From an uncultured Prevotellaceae bacterium (GTDB lineage: Bacteria; Bacteroidota; Bacteroidia; Bacteroidales; Bacteroidaceae): a DNA stretch of 8,439 nt. The stretch spans positions 1 through 8,439 of the forward strand of contig CAMJAO010000079.1 in assembly GCA_946403615.1 (NCBI GenBank), read 5' to 3'. Shown piece by piece: positions 1-5,763 of this stretch (its first letter is position 1; each line of letters opens with the position of its first letter). The notes under the pieces were generated by a model. It made no database searches. It worked only from the letters and a program-made list of their open reading frames with translations, and was not told the DNA's origin. The position numbers and the translations under genes are program-made.

Positions 1-52
1 GAGCATCTGCCTTACAAGCAGAGGGTCGGCGGTTCGAATCCGTCAACGCCCA
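1..52 (+). tRNA. tRNA-Val (anticodon UAC), 5' end outside the window
   Basis: This is the 3' part of a tRNA gene, starting in the 3' strand of the D stem. The anticodon loop carries TAC at 13-15, so it reads GUA and related valine codons. The T arm with TTCGAAT and the acceptor strand AACGCCC follow, and position 52 is the discriminator A. CCA is not encoded; the next bases are CAG. Every visible base matches the complete tRNA-Val at 853-927, which lets the 23 missing 5' bases be inferred. An intrinsic terminator follows directly, so this gene ends its transcription unit. Confidence 0.95.
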
Positions 53-62
53 CAGGGGTGAT

Positions 63-99
63 TCTCCGCTGTTCCTTCGGGGATGGTGGGGATTTTTTT
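63..99 (+). terminator. Intrinsic terminator after the first tRNA-Val
   Basis: A 13-bp stem pairs 63-75 with 80-92, with several G-U pairs, and is capped by a TTCG tetraloop at 76-79. Seven T residues at 93-99 follow. The UUCG cap and the T run make this a convincing Rho-independent terminator that separates the tRNA from the ACT-domain gene. Confidence 0.85.
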
Positions 100-142
100 G
101 TATTTTTTTTTGCCGAAACACACGCATGTCATTTTTTTTGTG

Positions 143-150
143 TAAGTTTG
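143..150 (+). promoter_or_regulatory. Candidate -7 promoter element for the ACT-domain gene
   Basis: TAAGTTTG matches the Bacteroidetes -7 consensus TAnnTTTG exactly and lies about 65 nt before the ATG at 215. No TTTG box sits at the expected 19-21 nt upstream; the nearest ones are badly spaced. It is therefore only a half-supported promoter, although its position just after the terminator fits. Confidence 0.5.
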
Positions 151-214
151 CAGAAAAATAAGGAAAAGGTTGCCGACAGGCATTTTCCAACTATCAACCT
201 TATATCTTAAATAT

Positions 215-637
215 ATGTTCGCAAAACAATTGTCCGTCTTTCTGGAGAACAAATCCGGACGACTTACCGAGGTGACAGAAGTGCTGGCATCTGAGAATAT
301 CAACCTTTCAGCCATGAGCATTGCCGACAACTCCGATTTCGGCATCCTCCGCTGTATCGTCAGCGACCCCGACAAAGCCTATCAAGTGCTCAAAAAGGAG
401 CATTTCGCAGTAAAAGTGACCGATGTTGTGGGATTCACATGTCCCAATGTGCCTGGCTCACTCGCTAAGATACTCAGAAAACTTTCCGACCAAGGGGTGT
501 TCATTGAGTACATGTATTCATTCAATTTCGGTGACCATGCCAACATCATTGTCCGTCCTTCCGACCTCGATGAGTGTGCCCGAATCTTAAGCGCATTGCA
601 GGTAGGAAAACTCGATAAGGAGCAACTCGGACTCTGA
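215..637 (+). CDS. Tandem ACT-domain protein (putative amino-acid-binding regulator)
   Basis: This 140-residue soluble protein consists of two ACT domains, at about residues 3-66 and 70-133. Each opens with the usual beta-strand followed by a glycine turn before the first helix: NKSGRL around Gly15 and NVPGSL around Gly81. These turns are where ACT domains normally bind amino acids. There is no catalytic domain, signal peptide or membrane segment. It resembles the small stand-alone double-ACT proteins of Bacteroidetes (COG4747-like), whose ligands are mostly unknown; relatives often sit beside phenylacetate-CoA ligase or indolepyruvate oxidoreductase genes. Here the neighbours are two tRNA-Val genes instead. 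I chose ATG 215 because the ACT fold begins at once from it; an in-frame TTG at 170 would add 15 unrelated residues and lies close to the probable transcription start. Domain assignment is firm; ligand and role are unknown. Confidence 0.88.
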   Translation: MFAKQLSVFLENKSGRLTEVTEVLASENINLSAMSIADNSDFGILRCIVSDPDKAYQVLKKEHFAVKVTDVVGFTCPNVPGSLAKILRKLSDQGVFIEYMYSFNFGDHANIIVRPSDLDECARILSALQVGKLDKEQLGL

Positions 638-693
638 TTAGTTGGAAAGAATAAGCTTGACGGGAAAGGAATTTGAATAATTCTTACAATCGA

Positions 694-817
694 TTCCGAG
701 AACATAATTCTTGGATAATTGTTCGGATTATTCCAATTTCTTTCCTAAAATTCGGAACTGGAGGCGTACCGGGAAAGGGTGATAATATTTTCTTTCCGAA
801 AATTTGGCAATTTCGGA
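694..817 (+). repeat. Cluster of TCCGA/TCGGA half-sites upstream of tRNA-Val
   Basis: The 215-nt spacer between the ACT gene and the tRNA has no gene. It carries five copies of a 5-mer in either orientation: TCCGA at 695-699 and 795-799, and TCGGA at 723-727, 752-756 and 813-817. The last two in sequence order form a larger inverted repeat around the promoter. The cluster may be a regulator-binding array or coincidence in a low-complexity spacer. Confidence 0.35.
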
Positions 818-819
818 AA
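793..819 (+). promoter_or_regulatory. Inverted repeat spanning the -33 box (operator-like)
   Basis: TTTCCGAAA at 793-801 and TTTCGGAAA at 811-819 are perfect 9-bp inverted repeats separated by 9 nt. The -33 box TTTG at 803-806 lies in the spacer. The 18-nt centre-to-centre distance is close to two helical turns, which would suit a dimeric regulator. No regulator is identified in the window, so the operator role is inferred from position only. Confidence 0.5.
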
Positions 820-834
820 AAGCCCGTACCTTTG
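803..834 (+). promoter_or_regulatory. Promoter of tRNA-Val (TTTG-N20-TACCTTTG)
   Basis: The -33 box TTTG at 803-806 and the -7 box TACCTTTG at 827-834 are separated by 20 nt. This matches the Bacteroidetes primary sigma factor consensus closely. The predicted transcription start, about 5-7 nt after the -7 box, leaves a leader of roughly 13 nt before the tRNA at 853, as expected for a tRNA gene. Confidence 0.85.
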
Positions 835-852
835 CACACGCTTTCAAGTAAA

Positions 853-927
853 GGGCGTTTAGCTCAGTTGGTTTAGAGCATCTGCCTTACAAGCAGAGGG
901 TCGGCGGTTCGAATCCGTCAACGCCCA
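853..927 (+). tRNA. tRNA-Val (anticodon UAC), complete
   Basis: All four arms fold. The acceptor GGGCGTT pairs with AACGCCC, the D stem GCTC with GAGC, the anticodon stem TCTGC with GCAGA, and the T stem GGCGG with CCGTC (one G-U). The anticodon TAC is at 888-890 and the discriminator is A927. CCA is not encoded; the next bases are CAA. No T-rich terminator follows before purB, so read-through into purB is possible. It duplicates the partial tRNA at 1-52. Confidence 0.97.
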
Positions 928-934
928 CAAATAC

Positions 935-952
935 AAGTGTAGTAAGTGTAGT
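935..952 (+). repeat. Two perfect 9-bp tandem copies (AAGTGTAGT)
   Basis: AAGTGTAGT occurs twice end to end just after the tRNA. The rest of the 105-nt spacer before purB is A/T-rich and shows no clear promoter or terminator. The function is unknown, and it may be a chance slippage product. Confidence 0.5.
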
Positions 953-1032
953 GATACATCTTTACATACAACTTTTCATTATTCAGTGTAGATATATATT
1001 TCATTTTCAATAGGGTATTGCCTAAATAATTT

Positions 1033-2385
1033 ATGATGATGGGTCTTGACGTATTGACGGCCATTTCGCCTGTTGATGGTCGCTATAGAGGTAAAACAGA
1101 ACAGTTAGCGGATTTTTTTTCTGAATTTGCACTGATTAGGTATCGTGTGCGCGTAGAGATAGAGTATTTTATTGCTCTATGCGAATTGCCGTTGCCGCAA
1201 CTCAAATCCCTTGACGCTACGCTTATTCCCCGTATGCGTGACATCTATCTGCAATTTACTGAGCAAGATGCCGCCCGTGTGAAAGAGATAGAGCGCACCA
1301 CCAACCATGATGTTAAGGCTGTGGAATATTTCATTAAGGAAAAACTTGATGCCATCGGCGGTTTCGACCACTACAAGGAGTTTGTGCATTTCGGACTCAC
1401 CTCTCAGGACATCAACAACACCTCCGTGCCTTTGTCTGTGAAAGAAGCCTTGGAGCAGGTTTTCTGCCCCATGGTCGAAGAACTGATAGAGCAGTTAAGG
1501 CAGTATGCCGACGCGTGGAAAGACGTGTCGATGCTGGCTAAGACACATGGTCAGCCCGCCTCGCCCACACGTCTGGGGAAAGAGGTGATGGTGTTCGTCT
1601 ATCGTTTGGAGGAGCAGTTGAAGGCTCTCCGTCAAATTCCCGTCAAAGCCAAGTTCGGAGGTGCCACAGGCAATTTCAATGCCCATCATGTAGCATATCC
1701 GCAGTATGACTGGCGCGAGTTTGCCAATCGTTTCGTTTCGGAGAAACTCGGTCTGCAGCGTGAGCAATACACTACTCAAATCAGCAATTACGATGATTTG
1801 GGCGCCATCTTCGATGCCGTACGTCGCATCAACACTATCATCATCGACCTTGACCGCGACTTCTGGATGTATATCTCCATGGAGTATTTCAAGCAGAAGA
1901 TCAAGGCTGGTGAAGTAGGGTCGTCTGCCATGCCACATAAGGTGAACCCCATCGATTTTGAAAACAGCGAGGGCAACTTGGGAATCGCCAACGCCATCTT
2001 GCAATTTTTGGCACAGAAATTGCCCGTAAGCCGTTTGCAGCGCGACTTAACCGACTCCACCGTGCTGCGCAATGTGGGTGTGCCCCTCGGCCATGCTGTC
2101 ATCGCACTGCAAAGCACCCTGAAAGGGTTGCGCAAACTCATCCTCAACGAAGAGCGTATCAGCGCTGACCTCGACAACACATGGGCGGTTGTGGCAGAAG
2201 CCATTCAGACCATCCTCCGCCGTGAGGCTTATCCCCATCCTTACGAGGCACTCAAAGCATTGACTCGTACCAATGAGAAGATGACCGAGCAGACCATCCA
2301 TGAGTTTATTCAGGGACTGAATGTCAGTGACGAGGTGAAAGCCGAACTGATGGCTATCACCCCCGCCAATTACACAGGAATTTAA
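1033..2385 (+). CDS. purB: Adenylosuccinate lyase
   Basis: This cytoplasmic purine enzyme removes fumarate from SAICAR and from adenylosuccinate, giving AICAR and AMP. The N-terminal LTAISPVDGRYRGK is typical of the family. TSQDINN lies near residue 124. LAKTHGQPASPT contains His172, corresponding to the general-acid His171 of E. coli PurB. The fumarase/lyase superfamily signature GSSAMPHKVN is at residues 296-305 and supplies the catalytic serine loop. Length (450) and all motifs are normal, so the enzyme should be active. Three ATG codons follow each other at 1033, 1036 and 1039. Starting at the third gives 448 residues and lines up best with the N-terminus I recall for Bacteroides homologues; there is no Shine-Dalgarno to decide. 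The next gene starts 156 nt downstream with no terminator between. Confidence 0.97.
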   Translation: MMMGLDVLTAISPVDGRYRGKTEQLADFFSEFALIRYRVRVEIEYFIALCELPLPQLKSLDATLIPRMRDIYLQFTEQDAARVKEIERTTNHDVKAVEYFIKEKLDAIGGFDHYKEFVHFGLTSQDINNTSVPLSVKEALEQVFCPMVEELIEQLRQYADAWKDVSMLAKTHGQPASPTRLGKEVMVFVYRLEEQLKALRQIPVKAKFGGATGNFNAHHVAYPQYDWREFANRFVSEKLGLQREQYTTQISNYDDLGAIFDAVRRINTIIIDLDRDFWMYISMEYFKQKIKAGEVGSSAMPHKVNPIDFENSEGNLGIANAILQFLAQKLPVSRLQRDLTDSTVLRNVGVPLGHAVIALQSTLKGLRKLILNEERISADLDNTWAVVAEAIQTILRREAYPHPYEALKALTRTNEKMTEQTIHEFIQGLNVSDEVKAELMAITPANYTGI

Positions 2386-2438
2386 TTATTCATTTTAAAA
2401 AGATAAAAAGGTATAAGTAGATAGTAGAGAAAAGACGG

Positions 2439-2445
2439 TACTTTG
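2439..2445 (+). promoter_or_regulatory. Degenerate -7-like element before the pseudouridine synthase gene
   Basis: TACTTTG resembles the Bacteroidetes -7 box TAnnTTTG but is one base short between TA and TTTG, and no TTTG lies about 20 nt upstream. It would give a leader of roughly 90 nt. It may be a weak internal promoter; otherwise the gene is transcribed from purB. Confidence 0.3.
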
Positions 2446-2541
2446 CAGTATGTAAGTATCATGCTCTTTGTCTCTCTTATCTCCTTAGATACAAAAATCA
2501 GGAATATCAATAATGCCGTGAGGCTTAAACAGTTTACAATT

Positions 2542-3978
2542 ATGGAAGAGAATCAAAACAAACAGGAAGAATTGTCGGCTGCACAGAACGAGAATGGCCG
2601 AGAGGGCTATCAGCCGGCTGGAGAATCAGGAAATTATTCTAGAGAGTACCGTGGAGGACATCGTCCCCAGCGTCCACGCATCCATGCTCAGCGCGCTTAT
2701 TCCGCTGATTCGTCTAATGATGAAGGCGGCTTCCGTCCCGAAGGTTTCGGTGCCGGGTTGCAGTCGGATGGTCCGCGTCAGTATCGTCCCCGTTACAACA
2801 ATGGCGGTGGCTATCAGCAGCGTCAAGGCGGCTATCAACAGCGTCAGGGCGGTTACCAGCAACGCCAGGGCGGCTATCAACAGCGTCAGGGCTATCGTCC
2901 CCGTTATGAGAATGCCGATGGTGAGCAGGGTGGTTATCAGGCTCGCGAAGGTGGTTATCAGGCTCGTGAAGGCGGCTACCAGGCTCGCGAGGGCGGCTAT
3001 CAGCCCCGTCAACAGGGTGGTTATCAACAGCGTGGCGGCTACCAGCCCCGTCAACAGGGCGGTTATCAGCAGCGCGGTGGATACCAGCAACGCGGTGGCT
3101 ACCAGCAGCGCGGTGGTTATCAGCAGCGCGGTGGTTATCAGCAGCGTGGCGGTTACCAGCAGCGTGGTGGTTATCAACAGCATACCCCTAACTACGATCC
3201 CAATGCCAAATACAGTCAGAAGAAACGCATAGAATACAGCGAGGCACATATCGATCCCAATGAGCCGGTGCGTCTGAACAAATTCCTTGCCAATGCCGGT
3301 GTTTGCAGCCGTCGCGAAGCAGATGAGTTCATCGCAGCAGGTGTGGTCACCGTCAACGGACAGGTGGTCACCGAACTGGGTACAAAGGTGCTGCGCAGCG
3401 ACGAGGTCAGATTCCACGACCAGCCTGTATCGCTCGAGAAGAAAGTCTATGTGTTGCTCAATAAACCGAAGGATTACGTTACTACGAGCGACGACCCCCA
3501 ACAGCGGAAGACCGTCATGGATCTCGTGAAAAACGCTTGCCCTGAGCGCATCTATCCTGTAGGACGTCTTGACCGCAACACTACTGGTGTGCTCCTGCTC
3601 ACCAACGACGGTGATTTGGCCAGCAAACTCACTCACCCCAAATTCTTGAAGAAAAAGGTGTATCACGTGTTCCTCGACAAGAACGTGACCGCTCACGATA
3701 TGCAGCAGATTCTCGACGGCATTGAACTGTCCGACGGAGAAATCCATGCCGATGCCATCGAATATGCTTCCGACACCGACAAGAGTCAGGTGGGCATCGA
3801 GATTCACAGTGGCAAGAACCGTATCGTGCGCCGTATTTTCGAACATCTGGGATATCGCGTCATCAAACTTGACCGCTCGCAGTTTGCCGGACTGACCAAG
3901 AAGAACCTTCGCCGCGGCGACTGGCGTTTCCTCACTGAGAAGGAAGTGGAGATGCTCAGAATGGGTGCTTTTGAATAA
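2542..3978 (+). CDS. rluB: RsuA/RluB-family pseudouridine synthase with GGYQ-repeat N-terminal extension
   Basis: The protein has 478 residues and probably converts a specific 23S rRNA uridine to pseudouridine. Residues 1-88 are polar and disordered-looking. Residues 89-214 are 17 GGYQ-type repeats rich in Gly, Tyr, Gln and Arg. An S4 RNA-binding domain starts at residue 243 (VRLNKFLANAGVCSRREADEFI), and the catalytic domain follows. The catalytic motif is VGRLDRNTTGVLLLTND, with Asp344 as the nucleophile, and GKNRIVRRIFEHLG is the family's C-terminal motif. RsuA/RluB enzymes are usually about 230-300 residues; the excess is the repeat-bearing extension, which creates RGG-like elements. I chose ATG 2542 because the upstream in-frame TTG at 2443 lies in a promoter-like sequence. 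Family assignment is firm; RluB rather than RsuA, RluE or RluF is the best guess, so the target site is uncertain. Confidence 0.9.
   Translation: MEENQNKQEELSAAQNENGREGYQPAGESGNYSREYRGGHRPQRPRIHAQRAYSADSSNDEGGFRPEGFGAGLQSDGPRQYRPRYNNGGGYQQRQGGYQQRQGGYQQRQGGYQQRQGYRPRYENADGEQGGYQAREGGYQAREGGYQAREGGYQPRQQGGYQQRGGYQPRQQGGYQQRGGYQQRGGYQQRGGYQQRGGYQQRGGYQQRGGYQQHTPNYDPNAKYSQKKRIEYSEAHIDPNEPVRLNKFLANAGVCSRREADEFIAAGVVTVNGQVVTELGTKVLRSDEVRFHDQPVSLEKKVYVLLNKPKDYVTTSDDPQQRKTVMDLVKNACPERIYPVGRLDRNTTGVLLLTNDGDLASKLTHPKFLKKKVYHVFLDKNVTAHDMQQILDGIELSDGEIHADAIEYASDTDKSQVGIEIHSGKNRIVRRIFEHLGYRVIKLDRSQFAGLTKKNLRRGDWRFLTEKEVEMLRMGAFE
2806..3183 (+). repeat. In-frame minisatellite encoding 17 GGYQ units
   Basis: The array lies inside the pseudouridine synthase gene. 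It has four 21-nt units encoding GGYQQRQ (2806-2889), a 39-nt non-repeat linker (2890-2928) and three 21-nt units encoding GGYQARE (2929-2991). Then come GGYQPRQQ, GGYQQR and GGYQPRQQ (2992-3057), and finally seven 18-nt units, six GGYQQR and one GGYQQH (3058-3183). All unit lengths are multiples of three, so gain or loss of units keeps the frame. Synonymous differences between units (GGC/GGT, TAT/TAC, CAG/CAA) suggest that the peptide, not the DNA, is conserved. Confidence 0.93.
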
Positions 3979-3988
3979 CAATACAAGT

Positions 3989-4047
3989 AGTTAAGTAGTT
4001 AAGCCAAGGATGCAGCCTGACCGCTGTGGCAGCTTAGCTACTTAACT
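3989..4047 (+). repeat. Long imperfect inverted repeat between the pseudouridine synthase gene and asnS
   Basis: AGTTAAGTAGTTAAGC at 3989-4004 pairs with GCTTAGCTACTTAACT at 4032-4047. The stem is 16 bp with one G-U pair and a 27-nt loop. The 5' arm repeats the unit AGTTAAGT internally. A-rich sequence, not a T run, follows, so it is not a standard intrinsic terminator. It could be a processing or stability hairpin, a dispersed intergenic palindrome, or part of the asnS leader, since it ends 26 nt before the ATG. Confidence 0.7.
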
Positions 4048-4073
4048 GCATAAAAATAAATCAGCAATCAGAT

Positions 4074-5540
4074 ATGTCACAAGATCAAATAAAACGCACC
4101 AAAGTCATTGATGTGCTGCAGCGCACGGATTTTGGTGCCATGGTATGTGTGAAAGGGTGGGTGAGAACACACCGCAGCAGTAAATCGGTCGATTTCATTG
4201 CACTCAATGACGGATCAACCATCAAGAATGTGCAGGTGGTGGTCAATCCCGCCGACTTCGATGACGAGATGCTCAAACAAATTACCACCGGAGCATGTAT
4301 CTGCGCCGTAGGTGAACTTGTCGAGAGTCAGGGTGCCGGACAGACCGTGGAGATACAGTGCCGCGAATTGGTAATTTACGGGCTCTGCGGCAGCGACTAT
4401 CCCATGCAGAAAAAAGGTCAGACCTTCGAATACATGCGCCAGCATGCACATATGCGCTTGCGCACCAATGTTTTCGGAGCCGTCATGCGCATACGCCATA
4501 ACATGGCGATGGCCATACACACCTATTTCCATGAGCATGGTTATTTCTACTTCCATACGCCGCTCATCACCGCCAGCGACTGTGAAGGCGCCGGCAACAT
4601 GTTCCAGGTGACTACGATGAACCTCTATGACCTGAAGAAGGGCGAGGATGGAAAGATCATTTATGATGACGATTTCTTTGGAGAGCAGACGTCACTCACT
4701 GTAAGCGGACAACTCGAAGGCGAACTCGGTGCTACGGCCCTTGGTGCTATCTATACCTTTGGTCCGACCTTCCGTGCTGAGAATTCTAACACCCCGCGCC
4801 ATCTGGCTGAGTTCTGGATGGTAGAGCCTGAGGTGGCATTCATCGACCAGGAAGAACTGATGGACTTTGAAGAGGATTTCATCAAATACTGTGTGTGCTG
4901 GGCACTCGAGAAATGCAAGGACGATCTGCAGTTCATCAACGACAATAAATTCATCACTCCGAACCATGACTTGATCCCTCGTTTGGAGGGTGTGCTGAAG
5001 GAGACGTTTGTGCGTCTGCCGTATACTGAAGGCATCAACATCCTGCAGGAGGCCATCAAGAACGGCAAGAAGTTTGAATTCCCCTGCAATTGGGGCGACG
5101 ACTTGGCATCTGAGCACGAGCGCTACCTCGTTGAGGAGCACTTCAAGAAGCCCGTTATCATGACCGACTATCCGCGTTCATTTAAGTCATTCTATATGAA
5201 ACAGAACGAGGAGACGGCCGATGGCGGTTCCATTGGCTACAAAGGCGCCGTGGCTCCCGGTCCTACCATGCAGGGCACGGATGTTCTGTTCCCGCAGATT
5301 GGCGAGATTATCGGCGGTTCGGTGCGTGAAGAGAGTTATGACAAATTGATGGGCGAGATAGAGCGTCGCCAGATGGACCAGACCCATCTGTGGTGGTATC
5401 TCGACACACGTCGTTTCGGCTCATGTCCCCACGGAGGATTCGGGCTGGGCTTCGAGCGTCTCATCCTATTTGTCACCGGCATGCAAAACATCCGCGACGT
5501 CATCCCCTTCCCGCGTACCCCGAAATCGGCAGAATTCTAA
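4074..5540 (+). CDS. asnS: Asparaginyl-tRNA synthetase
   Basis: This cytoplasmic class IIb aminoacyl-tRNA synthetase charges tRNA-Asn with asparagine using ATP. The N-terminal OB-fold anticodon-binding domain is marked by VCVKGWVRTHRSSKSVDFIALNDGS (about residues 24-48). The catalytic core includes TPLITASDCEGAGNMF, class II motif 2 FRAENSNT (233-240) preceded by TFGP, EHERYL, and motif 3 GFGLGFERL (455-463) followed by the terminal IRDVIPFPRTP. The motifs closely follow E. coli AsnRS, which has 466 residues. The extra length (488) comes from small insertions, including one near residues 380-395 (ETADGGSIGYKGAV). I see no loss of key residues. The FRAENSNT and VSGQLEGE patterns favour AsnRS over AspRS. 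A terminator closes the unit downstream. Confidence 0.97.
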   Translation: MSQDQIKRTKVIDVLQRTDFGAMVCVKGWVRTHRSSKSVDFIALNDGSTIKNVQVVVNPADFDDEMLKQITTGACICAVGELVESQGAGQTVEIQCRELVIYGLCGSDYPMQKKGQTFEYMRQHAHMRLRTNVFGAVMRIRHNMAMAIHTYFHEHGYFYFHTPLITASDCEGAGNMFQVTTMNLYDLKKGEDGKIIYDDDFFGEQTSLTVSGQLEGELGATALGAIYTFGPTFRAENSNTPRHLAEFWMVEPEVAFIDQEELMDFEEDFIKYCVCWALEKCKDDLQFINDNKFITPNHDLIPRLEGVLKETFVRLPYTEGINILQEAIKNGKKFEFPCNWGDDLASEHERYLVEEHFKKPVIMTDYPRSFKSFYMKQNEETADGGSIGYKGAVAPGPTMQGTDVLFPQIGEIIGGSVREESYDKLMGEIERRQMDQTHLWWYLDTRRFGSCPHGGFGLGFERLILFVTGMQNIRDVIPFPRTPKSAEF

Positions 5541-5564
5541 AACAGGGCATTCGCCCGAACGCTT

Positions 5565-5588
5565 ATTGGCCTCATTGGCCCAATTGGC
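5565..5588 (+). repeat. Three ATTGGC copies at 9-nt spacing
   Basis: ATTGGC occurs at 5565-5570, 5574-5579 and 5583-5588, exactly 9 nt apart, between the asnS stop and its terminator. A short GGGC-ATTC-GCCC hairpin lies just before, at 5545-5556. No function is evident. Confidence 0.45.
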
Positions 5589-5607
5589 TCTAATATCCTG
5601 ATAGTCC

Positions 5608-5644
5608 GCCGGACAGTGTTTCTAACATTGTCCGGCATTTTTTT
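5608..5644 (+). terminator. Intrinsic terminator after asnS
   Basis: GCCGGACAGTG at 5608-5618 pairs with CATTGTCCGGC at 5626-5636, an 11-bp stem with one G-U pair and a 7-nt loop. Seven T residues at 5638-5644 follow. It marks the end of the asnS transcription unit. Confidence 0.92.
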
Positions 5645-5693
5645 GTGTTACGTAAACCTTTTCAGGACAATTGTTTACTTTTTGACGCAAGAA

Positions 5694-5725
5694 TTTGTGT
5701 TTTCTGTTTTTTTCTTCTATATTTG
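5694..5725 (+). promoter_or_regulatory. Promoter of the secreted-protein unit (TTTG-N20-TATATTTG)
   Basis: TTTG at 5694-5697 and TATATTTG at 5718-5725 are spaced by 20 nt, matching the Bacteroidetes consensus. The predicted start near 5731 leaves a leader of about 33 nt rich in A and C before the ATG, without a Shine-Dalgarno. It lies just downstream of the asnS terminator, so the next gene has its own promoter. Confidence 0.85.
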
Positions 5726-5763
5726 CAAACAGAATTACCAAACAATACTAATCAACTAAAAAC

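Noticed and set aside
170..214. TTG-initiated N-terminal extension of the ACT protein
   Set aside because: It adds 15 residues unrelated to the ACT fold and starts only about 20 nt after the candidate -7 box; ATG 215 fits better.
673..876. Small + strand frame running into the tRNA gene
   Set aside because: It covers the tRNA promoter and the first part of the tRNA and has no recognisable product.
1..927. Tandem tRNA genes as attachment sites of an integrated element
   Set aside because: No integrase, excisionase or phage gene lies between them; the segment holds only an ACT-domain gene and its signals.
1495..2004. Minus-strand frame of 169 codons within purB
   Set aside because: It lies wholly opposite a conserved enzyme gene and shows no domain or signal.
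2443..2541. TTG-initiated extension of the pseudouridine synthase
   Set aside because: The TTG overlaps a promoter-like sequence, and the added hydrophobic residues do not suit a cytoplasmic RNA-modifying enzyme.
2806..3183. Possible CRISPR array
   Set aside because: The repeats are contiguous coding units of 18-24 nt without unique spacers and stay in frame with the enzyme.
2594..3232. A 212-codon + strand frame inside the same gene
   Set aside because: It is an out-of-frame reading of the repeat array with no domain and no start context; the S4 and catalytic motifs lie in the other frame.
2626..3981. A 451-codon open frame on the minus strand, rich in Leu, Ile, Thr and Ala
   Set aside because: It is the antisense shadow of the pseudouridine synthase gene. 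The repeat array and codon bias keep it open, and its hydrophobic repeats are the complement of the GGYQ units.
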